From the NCBI GenBank assembly GCA_037954325.1, contig JBBMNZ010000028.1:9071001-9135000 (forward strand): a stretch of 64,000 nt of DNA. Reading direction: 5' to 3'. This stretch comes from Fistularia commersonii. Its lineage: Eukaryota; Chordata; Actinopteri; Syngnathiformes; Fistulariidae. This document shows, piece by piece, positions 36,819 through 49,900 of the stretch (the stretch's first letter is position 1; every line of letters starts with the position of its first letter). The position numbers and the translations under genes were made by a program. The notes under the pieces were generated by a model. It saw only the letters and a program-made list of their open reading frames with translations, made no database searches and had not been told where the DNA came from.

Positions 36819-38600
36819 TGGCGGCAGGGGTTATCGCTCTCTCTCTTTCCATCAGAGAAAACGACGACCCCGGCGCGTGTGCCTCTTTTTAAAAGGTGGT
36901 AAAGAGGAAATTAATCTCTCCCTGGGCCGCCGTGGCAGGATATTAATCTAGCAGCTTCGCTCATCTGCTCATCTCTCCTCTCTTTGCCGTATAATCCTCT
37001 CCTCAACAATAAATGCAAACCAGGGTGGATGATTAGGATGATGAGGATGTGAAACTCCCCGCGCACTTCTTTATCCTCATCTCTCGCTTTCCATCACCCC
37101 TCCCCCTGCGGCACAGTTTCCACAGCCGCGTCCGCTCCGGTTCCAGGTGTGAAGAATTATTGACACGGTACAGGAAGTGACTGACACGAGGGGGGGACTC
37201 GGAGGGAGGGTGGATGATCCAACCCCGCTGGGAGGAGTGGAAGGCGTGGGTGGGACTGTGAATGTAAAATATGATTAAAAAGGTCAGAGGTTGACGGGTG
37301 CTGGGACACATTCGCACGCACACACAAACACACTCGAGCGGTTTGAATGATTAACGTGTATTTTTTGCTTGGTTTTCCTATTAAAATGAGCCATTTTTGG
37401 AGATCATGAATTCAAAACCTTGAGGACATATCCGTGTAAATGAATCAACGGTTCATAAGGAACGTGTGAACCCACACATTTTGATATTATTGAGGTTGAT
37501 GTTTACTAATTTGTGATGGATATCTTCGCGTCAAGTCATCGTAGTGCAAACGTGTGTAATCTGGACTTCACTTCTGCACAATCTCACCTGCTGCTCAGCT
37601 GTGTGAGCGAGGATCCTCCTCCTCCTCCTCCTCGGGTCGAGTCCTTCCCCCCGTCTGAGCCGGCAGCCTTCAGCACTCCAGTTCAACAGGAGCGGGAGAG
37701 GAAACCTGCAGCGTTTGGGAGTCAGTCTACAAAAAACATGCACGAAAACCAACCCCCCCCCCCCCCCCCCAATGGAGGTCGACAGCGGCCACAAGCCTCC
37801 GCCTATGCCGTCTGCTGTTTGTGTTGAAAAGAAAAGATAAGACAGAGCAGAGCGGGTGGCCGTGATTAGACTAATGGCATTCATCTGTCATTCCCAACCT
37901 TTTCAATCTTCATCACGCGTCGCCTCCTCTCTACAGATATCTGAGAGGGCAAAAAAAAGGCTAAGGGACAAAGGGGGTGTCGGGTGGGAGGGGCTTTTCC
38001 CCTGCGGGTGGGTCATTAACGCCTCCCTTCACCTACTTCTGATCTGCGATTATAGCGATCAATACCCTTCGGAAAATGCCAGACATAAAAAAAAAAAACT
38101 CCCTGCTTAGAGCGGTGGGAAAATTCTGAGAGAATTCAAGATCTGACTATCCTTGGAGGAAAAGCAAAATGGTTGTAGGGAAGGGGGGAAATATTTATGA
38201 ATACTCTTTCTAGGGTTCCTATGAGCGTCGTGGCGCTGAATCCCCTCCCCCCCCCCGCGTTTTATTAATATCCTTTTTATTCTTTTACCAGAGCCGCTCT
38301 CAGCGAAGGAGCCTGGAGTTAAAGCCCGTCAGGCAGCGGCGTTCTTATCCAGGCATTAACCCTTCCGCTCCGCCTCTGGAGTTTACGCCCGGCGAGCCCG
38401 TGGGAGGGGGTTGGAGGGGGGACAAACAGGGCAGATAAAGCTAAGTTCATTATCCTTCACCGACACGGCGGTCAGAGGTCGGGCTTAATCTGAGCCTGGA
38501 GCAGCTCGGCCGCTTGGCCACGCTGCGACCCGGCTCTGTTACAACCCCTAATCAGATCTGGGGTTAATGCGCCGGCTCTCAGTGACAAAAGCAGCCCGGC

Positions 38601-38651
38601 GGAGGAGGAGGAGGAGGAGGAGGAGGAGGAGGAGGAGGAGGAGGAGGAGGG
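38601..38651. repeat. (GGA)n microsatellite
   Basis: About 17 uninterrupted trinucleotide units, purine-only on this strand. Confidence 0.95.
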
Positions 38652-39186
38652 AGTGACGTGGGTGCAGGGGGAAGTTGAAAGGGGAGGGGGGGGGGGATCC
38701 TTACCTCTCACCGGGAGAAAAATGAGAACACCCCCCCACCCCAGACCCACGGGCCGTGCACATCCTGCTCCCACCACGCCGGCCGATCCGAGGCTCGGAA
38801 GGGAAAGAGCGCAGCGCAAAATAAATATCATTAACCCACAATTAAAATCCTGTTCTGTGGCCTGACATCCTTTATTGTTCTCATATTGCCGTCCAATTAC
38901 AACATGGCGGAGTAATTACAGCTGCATTAAAAAGTAATGAAGTTATATGAGCGGGGGCAGGGGGTTTTTTCTTTTTTTTTTTTTTTTTTCAAGGGACAAT
39001 CTGACAGGAGGTTGAAAGAGGGGACGTGGTCGGCACTCCAAAGGTGAAGAGTCGACCAGATGACTCCCCGACAGACAGGAACATCCGCAATTCAGCCGGT
39101 TCTCCCCCGTGGCACGTTGCGATCAATCACCCTGCCTCCTGGGCAGCCATTATTTTTTAGCTTCTTAAAGTGGTCAACATGAGCTT

Positions 39187-39200
39187 GTCGCCATGGAGAC
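39187..39200. promoter_or_regulatory. RFX X-box-like motif
   Basis: GTCGCCATGGAGAC lies in a conserved-looking block that also carries GGGCAGCTGGCC and AACAGCTGCC E-boxes within about 50 bases. Confidence 0.3.
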
Positions 39201-39359
39201 AGGGTCTCGCCCAGAGGGCAGCTGGCCATAAACAGCTGCCTTGCCTTTGAAATGTGTTTTTCGCCGTTTCAAGGCGGCAACTCGTCCCTGCGCCAGACAA
39301 CAGGATTAATTCCCTTTCAAAATATGAGTGTTTTAATCCTTGTGTCACGCTCCTCTTGT

Positions 39360-39404
<45 letters not shown>

Positions 39405-39767
39405 CGCTTACTTGTCCACACACTTGTTGCAGCAAAGCCGGGATGCTCAGAGTGAGAAATGAGACCAAGGCAATTTGAGGATGGAAAATGAGTGGCATCC
39501 TATCCCTTCACACGTCACCTGGCTTTTTGCGTCCAAGGGCCCTCCGTGGCCCCTCGCCCACCGTGGCCCCCCCATACCCTGGCCCCTCGCCCGCAGTGGA
39601 CGCTCTGCATGCCAAGGCAAGTGCAGTCTAATGCGGAGGAGCGTCGGAGAAAAAGCCACCAGCCCCGGCTATGCGGAGATGAAATACCAGCCCTGGCAGG
39701 AGGTTATCAGCCCTCAGAGGAGATGGCAGATGAAAAGGACAAGTGTGTGGGGGGGTAAGGGATGATT

Positions 39768-39831
<64 letters not shown>

Positions 39832-39860
39832 CACTAAGACAGGCTGATGGCACTAAGCAG

Positions 39861-40445
39861 TGATGGATGGATGGATGGATGGATGGATGGATGGATGGAT
39901 GGATGGATGGATGGAAAGAAGGAGGAATGGATGGGTGGATGGACAGAAATGATTGAGGGTTGGAGGGATTGAAGGATGGATGGATGGATGGATGGATAGA
40001 TGGATGGATGGATGGATGGATGGATGGATGGATGGATGGATGGATGGATGGGGAAGAAGGGACGGATGATGGAGGGTGACAAAGAGGGAACTGAAATGTG
40101 TCAGCGAAATGTAGAGGAATGGGTGGATGGATGGATGGATGGATGGATGGATGGATGGATGGATTCCACCATGGATTGGTGGAATTAATTGTTAATATAG
40201 AGAAACGAAGGGGTGGATGGATCCATGGATGGAAGACAAAAAAAGGGATGATGGATGGATGGATGGATGGATGGATGGATGGATGGATGGATGGATGGAT
40301 GGATGGATGGATGGATGGATGGATGGATGGATGGATGGATGGACAAAAAGGAGGGGTTGATAGATGGATGTTAATAGCCCTCAAAGGAGGACTGATGAAT
40401 GGTTAGATAGATGACAGAGGAGGGATTGATGGATAGATGGATGGA
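39861..40445. repeat. (GGAT)n satellite array with degenerate spacers
   Basis: Five or more runs of GGAT (about 39863-39914, 39974-40050, 40124-40162, 40250-40342 and short runs after) are separated by spacers of 40-90 bases that themselves contain decayed GGAT words. A (TG)n tract lies directly before it. Long frames reading (HPSI)n or (WMDG)n across this array are translation artefacts. Confidence 0.95.
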
Positions 40446-42607
40446 AGAGAAGACATGAACCTGTCAGATGTAGAACCCTCTACTGGCAGATGAAATAACA
40501 GCCTTGTCTGTTAGGTTTGCGTCGCCTCCATCTAACAAGGGACAAGAAAAAGAAGGGTCAGATAAACTTCCTGCATCCGTGCAGTTCTAAAGGGACGTGG
40601 AAACAATGTGAAAGATGGTTTTAAGAATCCTCCCCGCATCGACCTCGCACCGCCTCAACTGTTAGCACATGATGCTAACAGCTGCAGCTAGCCCTGCTAA
40701 GTAACGTTAGCTGGGGGACGCGAAGCTACATCAGCCTGTTGTACCGAGATCTTCTATTCGATTAAATAAAGATAAAACCTTTCAAGAACAGATATAAATA
40801 GTCCCTTTTTTCAATTCAAGAAAATGAAAAAAATCATTACATTAACAAAAAAATAGCTAAAAACATTTTCCAATGTGTGAAAACAATATCCTTCGTAAGT
40901 GACAAAAAAATACACTGGTAGGTTAGTTAATTTATTTTGAATGTTTTTCTTTGTTAATATCTGTTAATTAGTAGACCATTGGATAAATGTAACAAGGCTT
41001 ACTTGTCTACTTTTAATATTATGACTACTTTCATTTAACACTCAATCCCTTTCATTAAAGGTATTGTGGTTTACAGTAGCAATTTTATATATTTACATAT
41101 ATTTATATATTAACAGTGTTTTGTTAGTGACTGAGAGAATACGATTCTATGTAAAAAATAAATTTCTTCTTTTGGTCTTTGAAACTTCGGTTAAATAGTT
41201 GGTATTTCTGTCTTTTGCAATTTCAATTATCGAGCGGAAATTAACTGCATTTATTCATATTTTAGCTTCCCTTTAAAATCATTGTTGCATGGAGTGTTTT
41301 CGCCGTGGTCTATTTCTTCCTTGTCAATTACACTTTGTTTGTGTGACAGGAAACGACGTGTTGCTTACAAGAGATGAAAAGTGAAATTATAAAGTTAAAT
41401 TGAAAGTTTTTGCCTCAAGAATTTAGATGTTATGTATAATAAATGAATTATTTCAACAATAAAAGGGGGTAATATGTAAAAATGTCAGCTAAGATCTTGC
41501 CGACGCTGCTTGGGAAGGAAAGCCGCCTCAAGGACATTTTTAGTGAAGTTGACTTTGCCCCCCAACGACACTAAAGAACCGGATGTTTTCTGAAAAAGTA
41601 TTTATTTGCAGCCCCCTGAACGAGTTAAGAAAAAAAAATACAATTACACCGAAGTACCTGTCCGTCTCAATCGCGCCTCGTTCCCCGCACTTCTGACCTC
41701 TGTTCTGTCTTTCCGGCTTCCGGAAGGTCAGATAGCTGCGGAGGGAACTCATCGCTGGGTTTGGATCGGGCCGTCAGTCACTTCCCCTTCGTACGCAACA
41801 TTTTTAAGGACGGGCGCGGACACCGTATCTGTCAAGCAATACAAACACAACAAGGGCGTGTAAAGGATGAAGATGCCGGGATGCGCGGACCAGCGCCGGC
41901 GGATACACCGGTGAGCATCAATCAGGCCGTCGACTCCCTCAGGGCTTTGATTGAGTGTTTGTTTATGGGTTGTTGTTGTTGTTGTTGTCGAGGCGCCGGC
42001 CGACGGCGGCGGGGAACTGATAATGGGCTTCAGTGAATCGGCGCAGAGATGAACCCCCGTTGAGAGATTGAGAGGGGAAGGTGGAGAGGATAGAGGCGTG
42101 GGAGGGGATGATTTGATGAGGAAGGAGGCGCTCCCCCCCCCCAAGCCGACTATTTTTCCTCCATCGGATGACCACGGCGCAGACAGGCAGGAACCATGAC
42201 GGACGCCCTTCTTCTCTAATGAGTCCTGGTCACAGCTGAAAACGCGGCAGTGATTTACAGCAGGGACAGAAGGCGCCCACTTTGATCAACAACTGCCACC
42301 ATGGTGAATGCCAAAACAAATATAGAGTCAAATCAGGTCCTCCGGCTGCATATATCAAATAAACTCCTGTTTGTTAACGTTGGGAGCGAGTGTGTGTTTT
42401 GTTAGTCCTCCCGCCATGTCAAGCGACCGAGGCGCCTGCGGCGACGACGGCGGCACTTGACGCTGCCTTCCAGCTCCTGCCTCGTTTTTCTCGCCTCTTT
42501 GCCACCTGTTCTGTCGTCTGCAGCCGAGCCGGCCAAGTGCCTGCGCCCGATAGCGCCATATCGCATCGGCAGGTTCCTTTAGGGGCGGCGGGGTGGGGGG
42601 GGTTTGA

Positions 42608-42642
<35 letters not shown>

Positions 42643-42813
42643 GGGGGGGGCAGTCACTTACATTTCACATTCACTAAATCCACTCGGTAATCTCCTTATG
42701 CTTGTGGCGCGGCTGTATCGCAGTCAGCTGATGAGGTAACTGTCAGGGAATTTGACGCTGGCTCCCTCGTCACAGCCGCTCCGGTTGGCTCCTGTCAGTC
42801 AGGCTGTCATACC

Positions 42814-42895
42814 TGGGGGGTGGAGGGGTGGGGGGGGAGGGGGGGGGTGGGGTGGGGGGGGGGGCTGACAGCAAAATGGGGGAGGTGGGGGGGGC
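42814..42895. other. G-run cluster, candidate G-quadruplex
   Basis: Across about 80 bases there are more than eight runs of at least four G on the plus strand, separated by one to a few bases, with a brief break at CTGACAGCAAAAT. This far exceeds the usual four-run criterion for intramolecular quadruplexes. Confidence 0.7.
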
Positions 42896-43890
42896 TACCA
42901 TGTCACGGCAGGCCCCCATCTGGGATACAGATTACGGGTGAAAGCACAATGAGGGAAATTTCCCACGTGGTAATAAACATGTAACAACGCAGAGGGTTTT
43001 ACAACGACACATAAATTAACTGGAAACATCATTTAGATTTTCTACTACAGACTCTCTCAGTTTGATAAATGATGCGCAAAAGGGTAATGTATTAACCCCT
43101 TCACTGACGGTTTTCAAACATGCTAAATTCTGACCTTTTAAAACACAGAGGATTCTCTGCTCTGTCAATAACACACCAGCACAACAACATATTGCAGATT
43201 TATATAAAGCATACTGTCTTTTTCCCTTTGCTTTTTGGAAATTATTAAAGTATTAGTTGTTGATTTTTTTTTCTTTTTTTAAAACTAAATGATTTCCTAT
43301 CAGCGTACTGATTTTATTTTAAGTGTATTAGGAGGAGGGATTGCAAAGTCAACCACTGTGGCCCCCTTTAGACAGAGACGGTAGTTATCTTGTTCTGCCG
43401 CTCCTTTCATGATTGGTCGATATGAAATTATCATTTATTTGCAACGCGTTTTTTCTGACATTAAAAGCGCAGAGAGACAAAAGGGAAAACAATTATCATC
43501 TACTCGTGGTGAGAAAGTCTTTGTTAGTTAATAAACTCATGGCCATGTCAGACTCTCTGGGCAGCAGTGCAGCAGCAACGCCGCCGGATCATCTCTACCA
43601 CGCCAGACAACAGACAGATGGTAATTTACAAACTAGTTTGCAAAAAGACAGGAGGATTTCCTAGCTGAGGACGCACAGCCGCTTCTTTAATGATCTAAAA
43701 TTCAACAAAATAGATGCTGAAAAGGATAGAAAAATGAAATCAAAACTTGAAAACACCAAAACTGATGATAAATGGCGAAAAGACAGCAAAACGTAACATA
43801 CAAAACAGGAAATACTTCAACCAAAGATCAAGTTCGGTCCATGTGGTACACAAAACTTGCAGTAACGCCCCCTCCACACCCCCGGAGCTC

Positions 43891-43953
43891 CTCTGTAGCC
43901 CCTCTGGAACCGCTCTGGAGCCGCTCTGGAGCCACTCTGGAGCCGCTTTGGCC
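43891..43953. repeat. 11-base tandem repeat, about 5.5 copies
   Basis: The unit CTCTGGAGCCG repeats at exactly 11-base spacing (starts at 43891, 43902, 43913, 43924, 43935, 43946) with a few substitutions. Confidence 0.85.
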
Positions 43954-46317
43954 TTTTGAAACTGCTTCCCAACCCACTGAGAAGTTCCCACAATGCCGCG
44001 CCACATTAGAACATATCAGAGATTGTTTTTAAACAGTTGATGGGTGGCGGCGGGGGGCCCAGAGGGGGGCTGATATCAAGCGACGCCCCAAGAGCCCTGA
44101 GGCATCTACCTGCGGCCCTGTAAATAAACAGCTTTGATTCTGTGTATCTGTATGAATATTGATCTCGGACACGACGGCTGGGATGCGCCTGGGGAGGCCG
44201 GTTGGTGGGCGGGTGGGCGGGTGAGCGGGTGAGCGGGTGGGTGGGGGTAAATGCAGCAGGGGAACCTCCAAATTAAAGCTTCAGCCAAAACCCAGCCACG
44301 TTAGTCTATTATTTCAAAAAACAGGAAGAGGGGAGAGGGCTTTTCGATGGATTTTCGGGAAAGGATGAAATGACCGTACCTGGTGGGTTGTTTTCTTTTC
44401 TTTTTTTTTTTCTCCAGCATCCTTTAAAGCTCCGTCCCAAAACGCACACACACACATGAACGGCATCTGAGCGTACGAATGTAATCTAGTCCTCATCCCA
44501 AGTCTCCTGTGGGCGTCTGTGGTTTGCTGTGCCAGTGAAATGAAAGCAGGCCCTCTCTAATAACACTGAATTCAATACCAGCACTAGTCCCTTAATGAGA
44601 GTACCCTGTGTTTGCTCTAAGCTCATATCTGCCGCACCGGGAGGGGGGGTGCAAGAGGGTTGCGGGGAGGCGTGAAAGGGAGAGGAAGGAGGGAAATGTA
44701 GGTAAAATCTTCCCATTAGCATCATCTCCAGGGCCAGGAGGCGCACTCCCCGGGCGGCGGTGGCGGTCGACACAGAACGCCCGCCTTCGCCTCGGCGCAG
44801 CGGGAGCTCCCCGCGCACCTCTCTGTGCACGGCGGCAGTAATAACGGCACAAAATGACTGCGGTGCTTATTGCAACGCAGCGTGACGCTGGAGATCAGAT
44901 GAGGAACATTCTGCTACAATGAAGAAGAGGGCGGCTGGAAAACGGGTGGGAGTGATAGATTATGTAAAACAGGGAGAGAGGAGATAAAACTCGAGGTTCC
45001 CTCATATCATCTGACGGCGGGTAAAGGACCTAAGAAGGAAGGATCAAAGAGGAAAGGAGCGTGCAATGGTTTAGGCTGCGTGAGTGTGTGCGTGTGAGAG
45101 AGTCTGTGTGCACAATAGGCGGGTGTGTTTAATATTACATTAACTTGGAAGGGGAGAAAAACAAAAAGGCAAAGGAGGGGGGGATTAAAAGAAAAGTTGT
45201 GATGTAAGTGTAACATCCATCAGGCAACTGGTTTTGTTTACAGGCGCGGGTCAAAGCGTTAGCTAGCGCTTAGCATTGTCGGACGCATCAAGGCGCCAAA
45301 CTAAACACAAACAAAGCAGCGGCGGTCGCGGGTGCTTTAATAGACTTGGCGGGTTCCCCCGAGGGTTTGCTAAACAGAGAGACGGCGGTGGAGATTTGAA
45401 TATTTAATAACAGGAGGAGATTGGAGAGGAGCGGCGTCTGGGGAGAACAACAATCTGTTTAGACTCGCCGGGCAAATCAGAAGAAGAGCCGGGCGGAGAT
45501 CATCTACCGTGTCCCCACTGGTGTCGGGCCAGTTTTAAACCAATCTGATGGAATAGCCATTAATGCGCCTAACGCTCGGAGACGTATCGTCGTCCCCTCG
45601 GGGAGCAGACGGACAGATGTGAGGCTCGTCAGGGCGGGGAAATTCTCTGAGGTGCATTCGACGGAGACATTTATTTTCTGCCCACTGGAGAGGAAAATTC
45701 GCTTTCTCTGGGAAGAGCGTTTCCTCGGCGCCTCCATCACGGCCCCGACTTACGAGGATCAAACTCACCCACTCATGTAGATTGTTTGCCGCCGAGACAG
45801 CGGAGACTGCATCTCCCATAATCCCCTGCTTGCACGTATCACATGATACGACGGAATCGGTGACCTTTCAGCAAAGGAATAACGCCCTAAGAAAAGGCCG
45901 CACCACATGAAGAAATGCTGTTTATCTTAGTTCATTAACTTACAGCTACACAACCAGTTAACTAATAGCTACAAAGCGAGCAACCTTTATACAGAATATG
46001 CAGATCAATATGCAGATCAACCTGTCAGTAATGATTAGAATAGATTACTGAGTATCACTAACTAAATACAATAGAAGTTTAAAAATAGTGTAATTAACTT
46101 GTTTAGGCCAGTGCTACTATTGCTAATACTTATGTTTATTTGTTTTGCTTCACTTTCTGAATCACATACACACACACACACATATACACACACACAACAC
46201 ATATACACGCTCACACATACACATACACATGCACATGCACGTACTCGTACACGTACACGTACATTAATACACACACACCCATTCCTGGTCTCATCATCTG
46301 TCTGTCAGCCTTCCATT

Positions 46318-46982
46318 CAGTCATCCCCAACCTTTTTTGTACCAGGGACCAGTTTTATGCATCAAAATGTTTCTGTGAACCAGTTAGAAGAGTGGGGCTT
46401 CAAATGATAAAAAAAATTGTAAGTTCACAGTGTTAATCTGAATACGACGATTACAATTTATATCAGGCAATTACAATATTATCGTTATTTTCCGGACTAT
46501 TGAGGAAATGCTTTTTTCTGAACATTGCCTGTCACACGCCTGATGAAAAAGATTATAATAAATAACACAAGGAAGAGTCCATCCATCCAACCAATTTTTA
46601 TCTCCGCTTTGTCCTACTCCAGCTGATCGCTAGAGCTAAAACTGTTAAAGTCGTCTTCTTCGGTGTCAGAATTGAATTACAACAGGATTTTACGGTAATT
46701 TCATTAGTCCGATGTGACGAGGCTAAATGTTTAACAGCATGAAGCTTGTTAGGCCAAAAAAAATCCATAGATTCACCACATTACTGTTAAAGCCGCTGTG
46801 TTCAAAGCGTGTGACAAAAAGTAGCGGCTTATTGTCTGGAAATTACGGTAAGTGCGGCTGTATGTTGAAAGTGGAAACAGAAGTTTTCAAAATAAGATCT
46901 AGAATGAAAAAATGATAATTTGGACCAAGAAAGATTTTCTTTGCGAACCGTTACCAGATGATCCAGGGGTCGAGGACCACTG
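46318..46982. mobile_element. Non-autonomous hAT-type element containing a nested MITE
   Basis: The left end CAGTCATCCCCAACCTTTTT then TGTACCAGGGACCAG, and the right end AGGGGTCGAGGACCACTG, match a common fish hAT family with CAGTGGTCCCC-type termini. The left terminus has diverged. No clear 8-base target duplication remains. The inner 46481-46850 segment has its own inverted ends and is a later insertion. Confidence 0.75.
46481..46850. mobile_element. MITE with CCGGACTATAAGCCGC-type inverted ends, nested
   Basis: The left end reads ATCGTTATTTTCCGGACTAT and the right end GCGGCTTATTGTCTGGAAAT then TACGGTA. Reverse-complemented, the right end aligns to the left with roughly two thirds or more identity. 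The motif TTTCCGGACTATAAGCCGC is a familiar repeat terminus in teleost genomes. No coding potential. Confidence 0.7.
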
Positions 46983-49900
46983 ATCTATAGTTCACTGATA
47001 CATTTTAAGGCTCCTCTGCTCCATCACCATCCATCCATCCTTCCATCCATCGCTCACTAATATCTACCACCATCCCTTCATCCATCCATTCCCCCTCCCT
47101 CCAACCCTCAATCCTGCACTGATTAGATTTGAATTTCACCATCACAATATCACAGATCAAGCCTCGGTAATCACGAGAATAAAATTAGCAATGATCACTT
47201 CACCGCAACAAAGGAGATTTGAAATAAATAAAGTACAATTAACTACCCGTTTAACATTTTGTTGCATTGTCTGAGTGTTGCCTTTTTTCTGAAACACACA
47301 CACTCTCACGACTGGGCGAAAAGAGATTCCCGGCGACTTGTTGCCGGCAATGTGAAATTGAAATGTCGAGAAGAAAAAGAAAAGAAGCCGCTGTTGTTCA
47401 AAGCGGGGAACGCGGCGTGGATCCTTCAGCCTTTGAGCTTTAATATCCATTCAGAGGCCGGATTGTGAAGGCAAACCCATGCTAATTAATCAGCTTTGAT
47501 AAAAACTTGTGGAACCAGGAAATGAAGCAGCCCGTCGGCCTCTGAGGAGGACGGACAGACAGCGGAGCTCGTCCCCGCGGACCCGCTAATTATCCTGGCG
47601 TATCGGAGGACGGGAAGAGGCGTGACTTCAAATCACATTTTTGACACTTATCTGGAAATAGGGTTAAAATTGTAAGATAAAGCTGATCGAGGATTAGACT
47701 TTTGCTCTTGTTTTTGTGAAAACCCCAGACTCCTGCATCGAAGCGCTCATGTGGATGTGTGCGCGCTCTTGTTAGCTAAATATTACAGGGTGATTTTCAC
47801 ATTGTTTTAATTAAAATCTGTCGTTCTTTCGGAAGAAATGACTAATAAAGAATAAAGAAAACTGTCAACCCCTGAAAAAGAATAACGCAAAAGAATAACA
47901 TTTAAATCAACACCACGAGAGAAGGAGAAATTTAAATTGAATCCCTTTTACGGTTGTATCCAGTCGTCTATATGTGATTTTCAGCGTTCTTCATCCTGTC
48001 GTCGGTTCCGTGTGTCAACCGTTGCACTAAACCCATCAGTCTGTTTCACTAGAAGAACAAAATTGATTTAAATGAACACTAATTTGAATTTCCAACCAAA
48101 GTCAGACACTAATCCGCTCCTCTGTTAGACTACTTAACATAAGGAAACACTCCGGGCATCCGCTATTGATAAACAAAGACTGTTACCTGGTCAATAGGTG
48201 GCGATGTTTGACAGTGTCCCTCTCAAAGCGGCATTTCTGGGTGCTTTCCGAGTCTTCCTGCAACTCATTCATTAACTCATTCATTCATTCATTAGCTTTC
48301 TACGCCGCTTATCCGCCACTCAGGGAGAGAAGGGGAGGTAGAACCTGGACGGATTATAAAATAAGACAAACAGAGACATCACACCCTTTCTGTGCTGAAT
48401 TTCCCAATGAAGAGCTGCGTGGCCACAGCTAGAAAAATACAGCCGTTCACTTTCATTCACACATCTGTGCAAATCAGGGTTCGCGATCGACGCGTGGCAT
48501 GTTTTCGGACTGTGCACGTTCAGAATTTAACCTTCACTTAAGGCCTCAAACTCCGACAGTAGTCAACATACTGTATGTCTTCAGACCAGACATCTTATCT
48601 GGTGATTGCATTTGCATCTAGAAGCACCTGGAGGGCCGTTTCCTGCACTCATCCATCACCCTCCCTTCTTTCAGCATCTCTGCACGCCTGATGACGCCTT
48701 CGCTCCGAATCACCGCGCACGGTGCTGCAACCTCGCCGCCAGCTAACGTTTGCATTTATTTCTCGTCACGATCGTCAAAGCGCCCCCCCCCCCCCCCTCC
48801 CTCCTCCTCCATCCCCCGTAACTCTTTTTTTCTTTTTGTTTGTTTTCTTAAGTTGAGTAAATGCATTTTATTTTCAAGGATCCATGCAGGGGAGCCTGCA
48901 GGAGTGCAGTGGATGGATCTGCTCTGCTGGTTGGAAAGGTGGCGGATTCCGATGGCAAGCAGTCTCCTGCCACAGTGAAAAGTCTATTTATTTTTTTGGC
49001 CACTGGTAGAACACACACACACACACACACACACAGCATTTCTTGCAAAGCAGGTCCACATCTATTAGGCAGCCATCAGCCAATCACAGAGGGCCAGCTC
49101 TGGCTCGGCTCCCAGGTTAGAGGACGTCTCCTCCCGGCCCTCTCTTACCATCTGCTCCATGTAGAATGCCTGCACCGCTGGGGGGAGGAGGGGGTCTTCC
49201 AGACACATCCAGCGGGAGCGGAGAGGGTCGGGGGCTCGCGTGAGGGAGCAACAGGAAGCGCTAAGGCGAGGGTGAAAAGGCAGGGGCAGTGGGTCCGGTG
49301 AACGGCGGCGGTGGCGCGGGGGGGGGACGACCCGGGGCACAATGGGAGGGCAGCGGCGGGGCTCAGGTGCCCCGGCGGGGGGAGTCCCAGGGTCTTCTGT
49401 TACCTGCTCACCTCTGACCGGAGCCATCTGCTACAGGGAGGTAGGGGGGTGAGAACGCCAACCTGGGGGAAAACTGCAAAAAAAAAAAAAAAAAAGGTGA
49501 GAGAGCTGCGGGTTCTAAATATGTATTCAACATCGAGAACCGGATTAGTGTTTCACGTTCCGCTCCGGCATGTGTGTCTCCTCTAGTCACTGTGAAGGAG
49601 GAAAGCAAGAGGGAGCACGAGAGAATAATATTAATGATGAATGGAGTGAGCGAAAGAATGAGGGAAAGAGAATTGAACTGCTCTTTTTGCATGAAAATCA
49701 GGCTTTAATTGGAGTCGGGGTTTTTAGAACGGGCTGACGCAGGGAGTTTTTTTAATGGGGGGTGACAAGAAAGAAATAAGAGATTGAGTCGTATGGAGGG
49801 CAGCCAACGCAGGACAAAGAAAGGGGTCGGGCCGATATTTTCTCTCTGAATGTCCGCCCTGAAAGAAACGGGATTGCAAACACTGAGTGACGGCCATGTT

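Larger units (their letters stand above)
32166..39860. other. Noncoding block with microsatellites and conserved-looking patches
   Basis: No supportable gene. It holds (GAAA)n at about 33173-33203, (GT)n at 33680-33721, (CA)n at 36498-36520 and 36652-36682, (GT)n at 36759-36817, (GGA)n at 38601-38651, (GT)n at 39365-39402 and 39767-39824. AT-rich sequence with ATAT palindromes lies at 35.58-36.13 kb. Blocks around 38.28-38.48, 38.82-38.96 and 39.12-39.32 kb mix TAATTA-type and GC motifs in a way that suggests conserved noncoding elements, but no alignment supports this. Confidence 0.6.
40446..46317. other. Noncoding block
   Basis: No supportable gene. 40.75-41.50 kb is AT-rich and featureless. 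A (TTG)n run is near 41968-41988, a (GT)n tract at about 42609-42641, a G-run cluster at 42814-42895, an 11-base tandem repeat at 43891-43953, a 12-base tandem duplication (ATATGCAGATCA) near 45996-46020 and (CA)n-rich sequence at about 46164-46275. GC-rich conserved-looking patches occur around 42.17-42.60 and 45.26-45.83 kb. Confidence 0.6.

Noticed and set aside
37513..37827. Proline-rich 104-residue open frame
   Set aside because: The proline runs come from a (TCC)n tract and a C-run, and the rest has no recognisable domain or splice context.
39707..40406. 225-residue (HPSI)n and 102-residue (WMDG)n open frames
   Set aside because: Both are translations of the (GGAT)n array and adjoining (TG)n tract. 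They have no coding composition outside the repeat.
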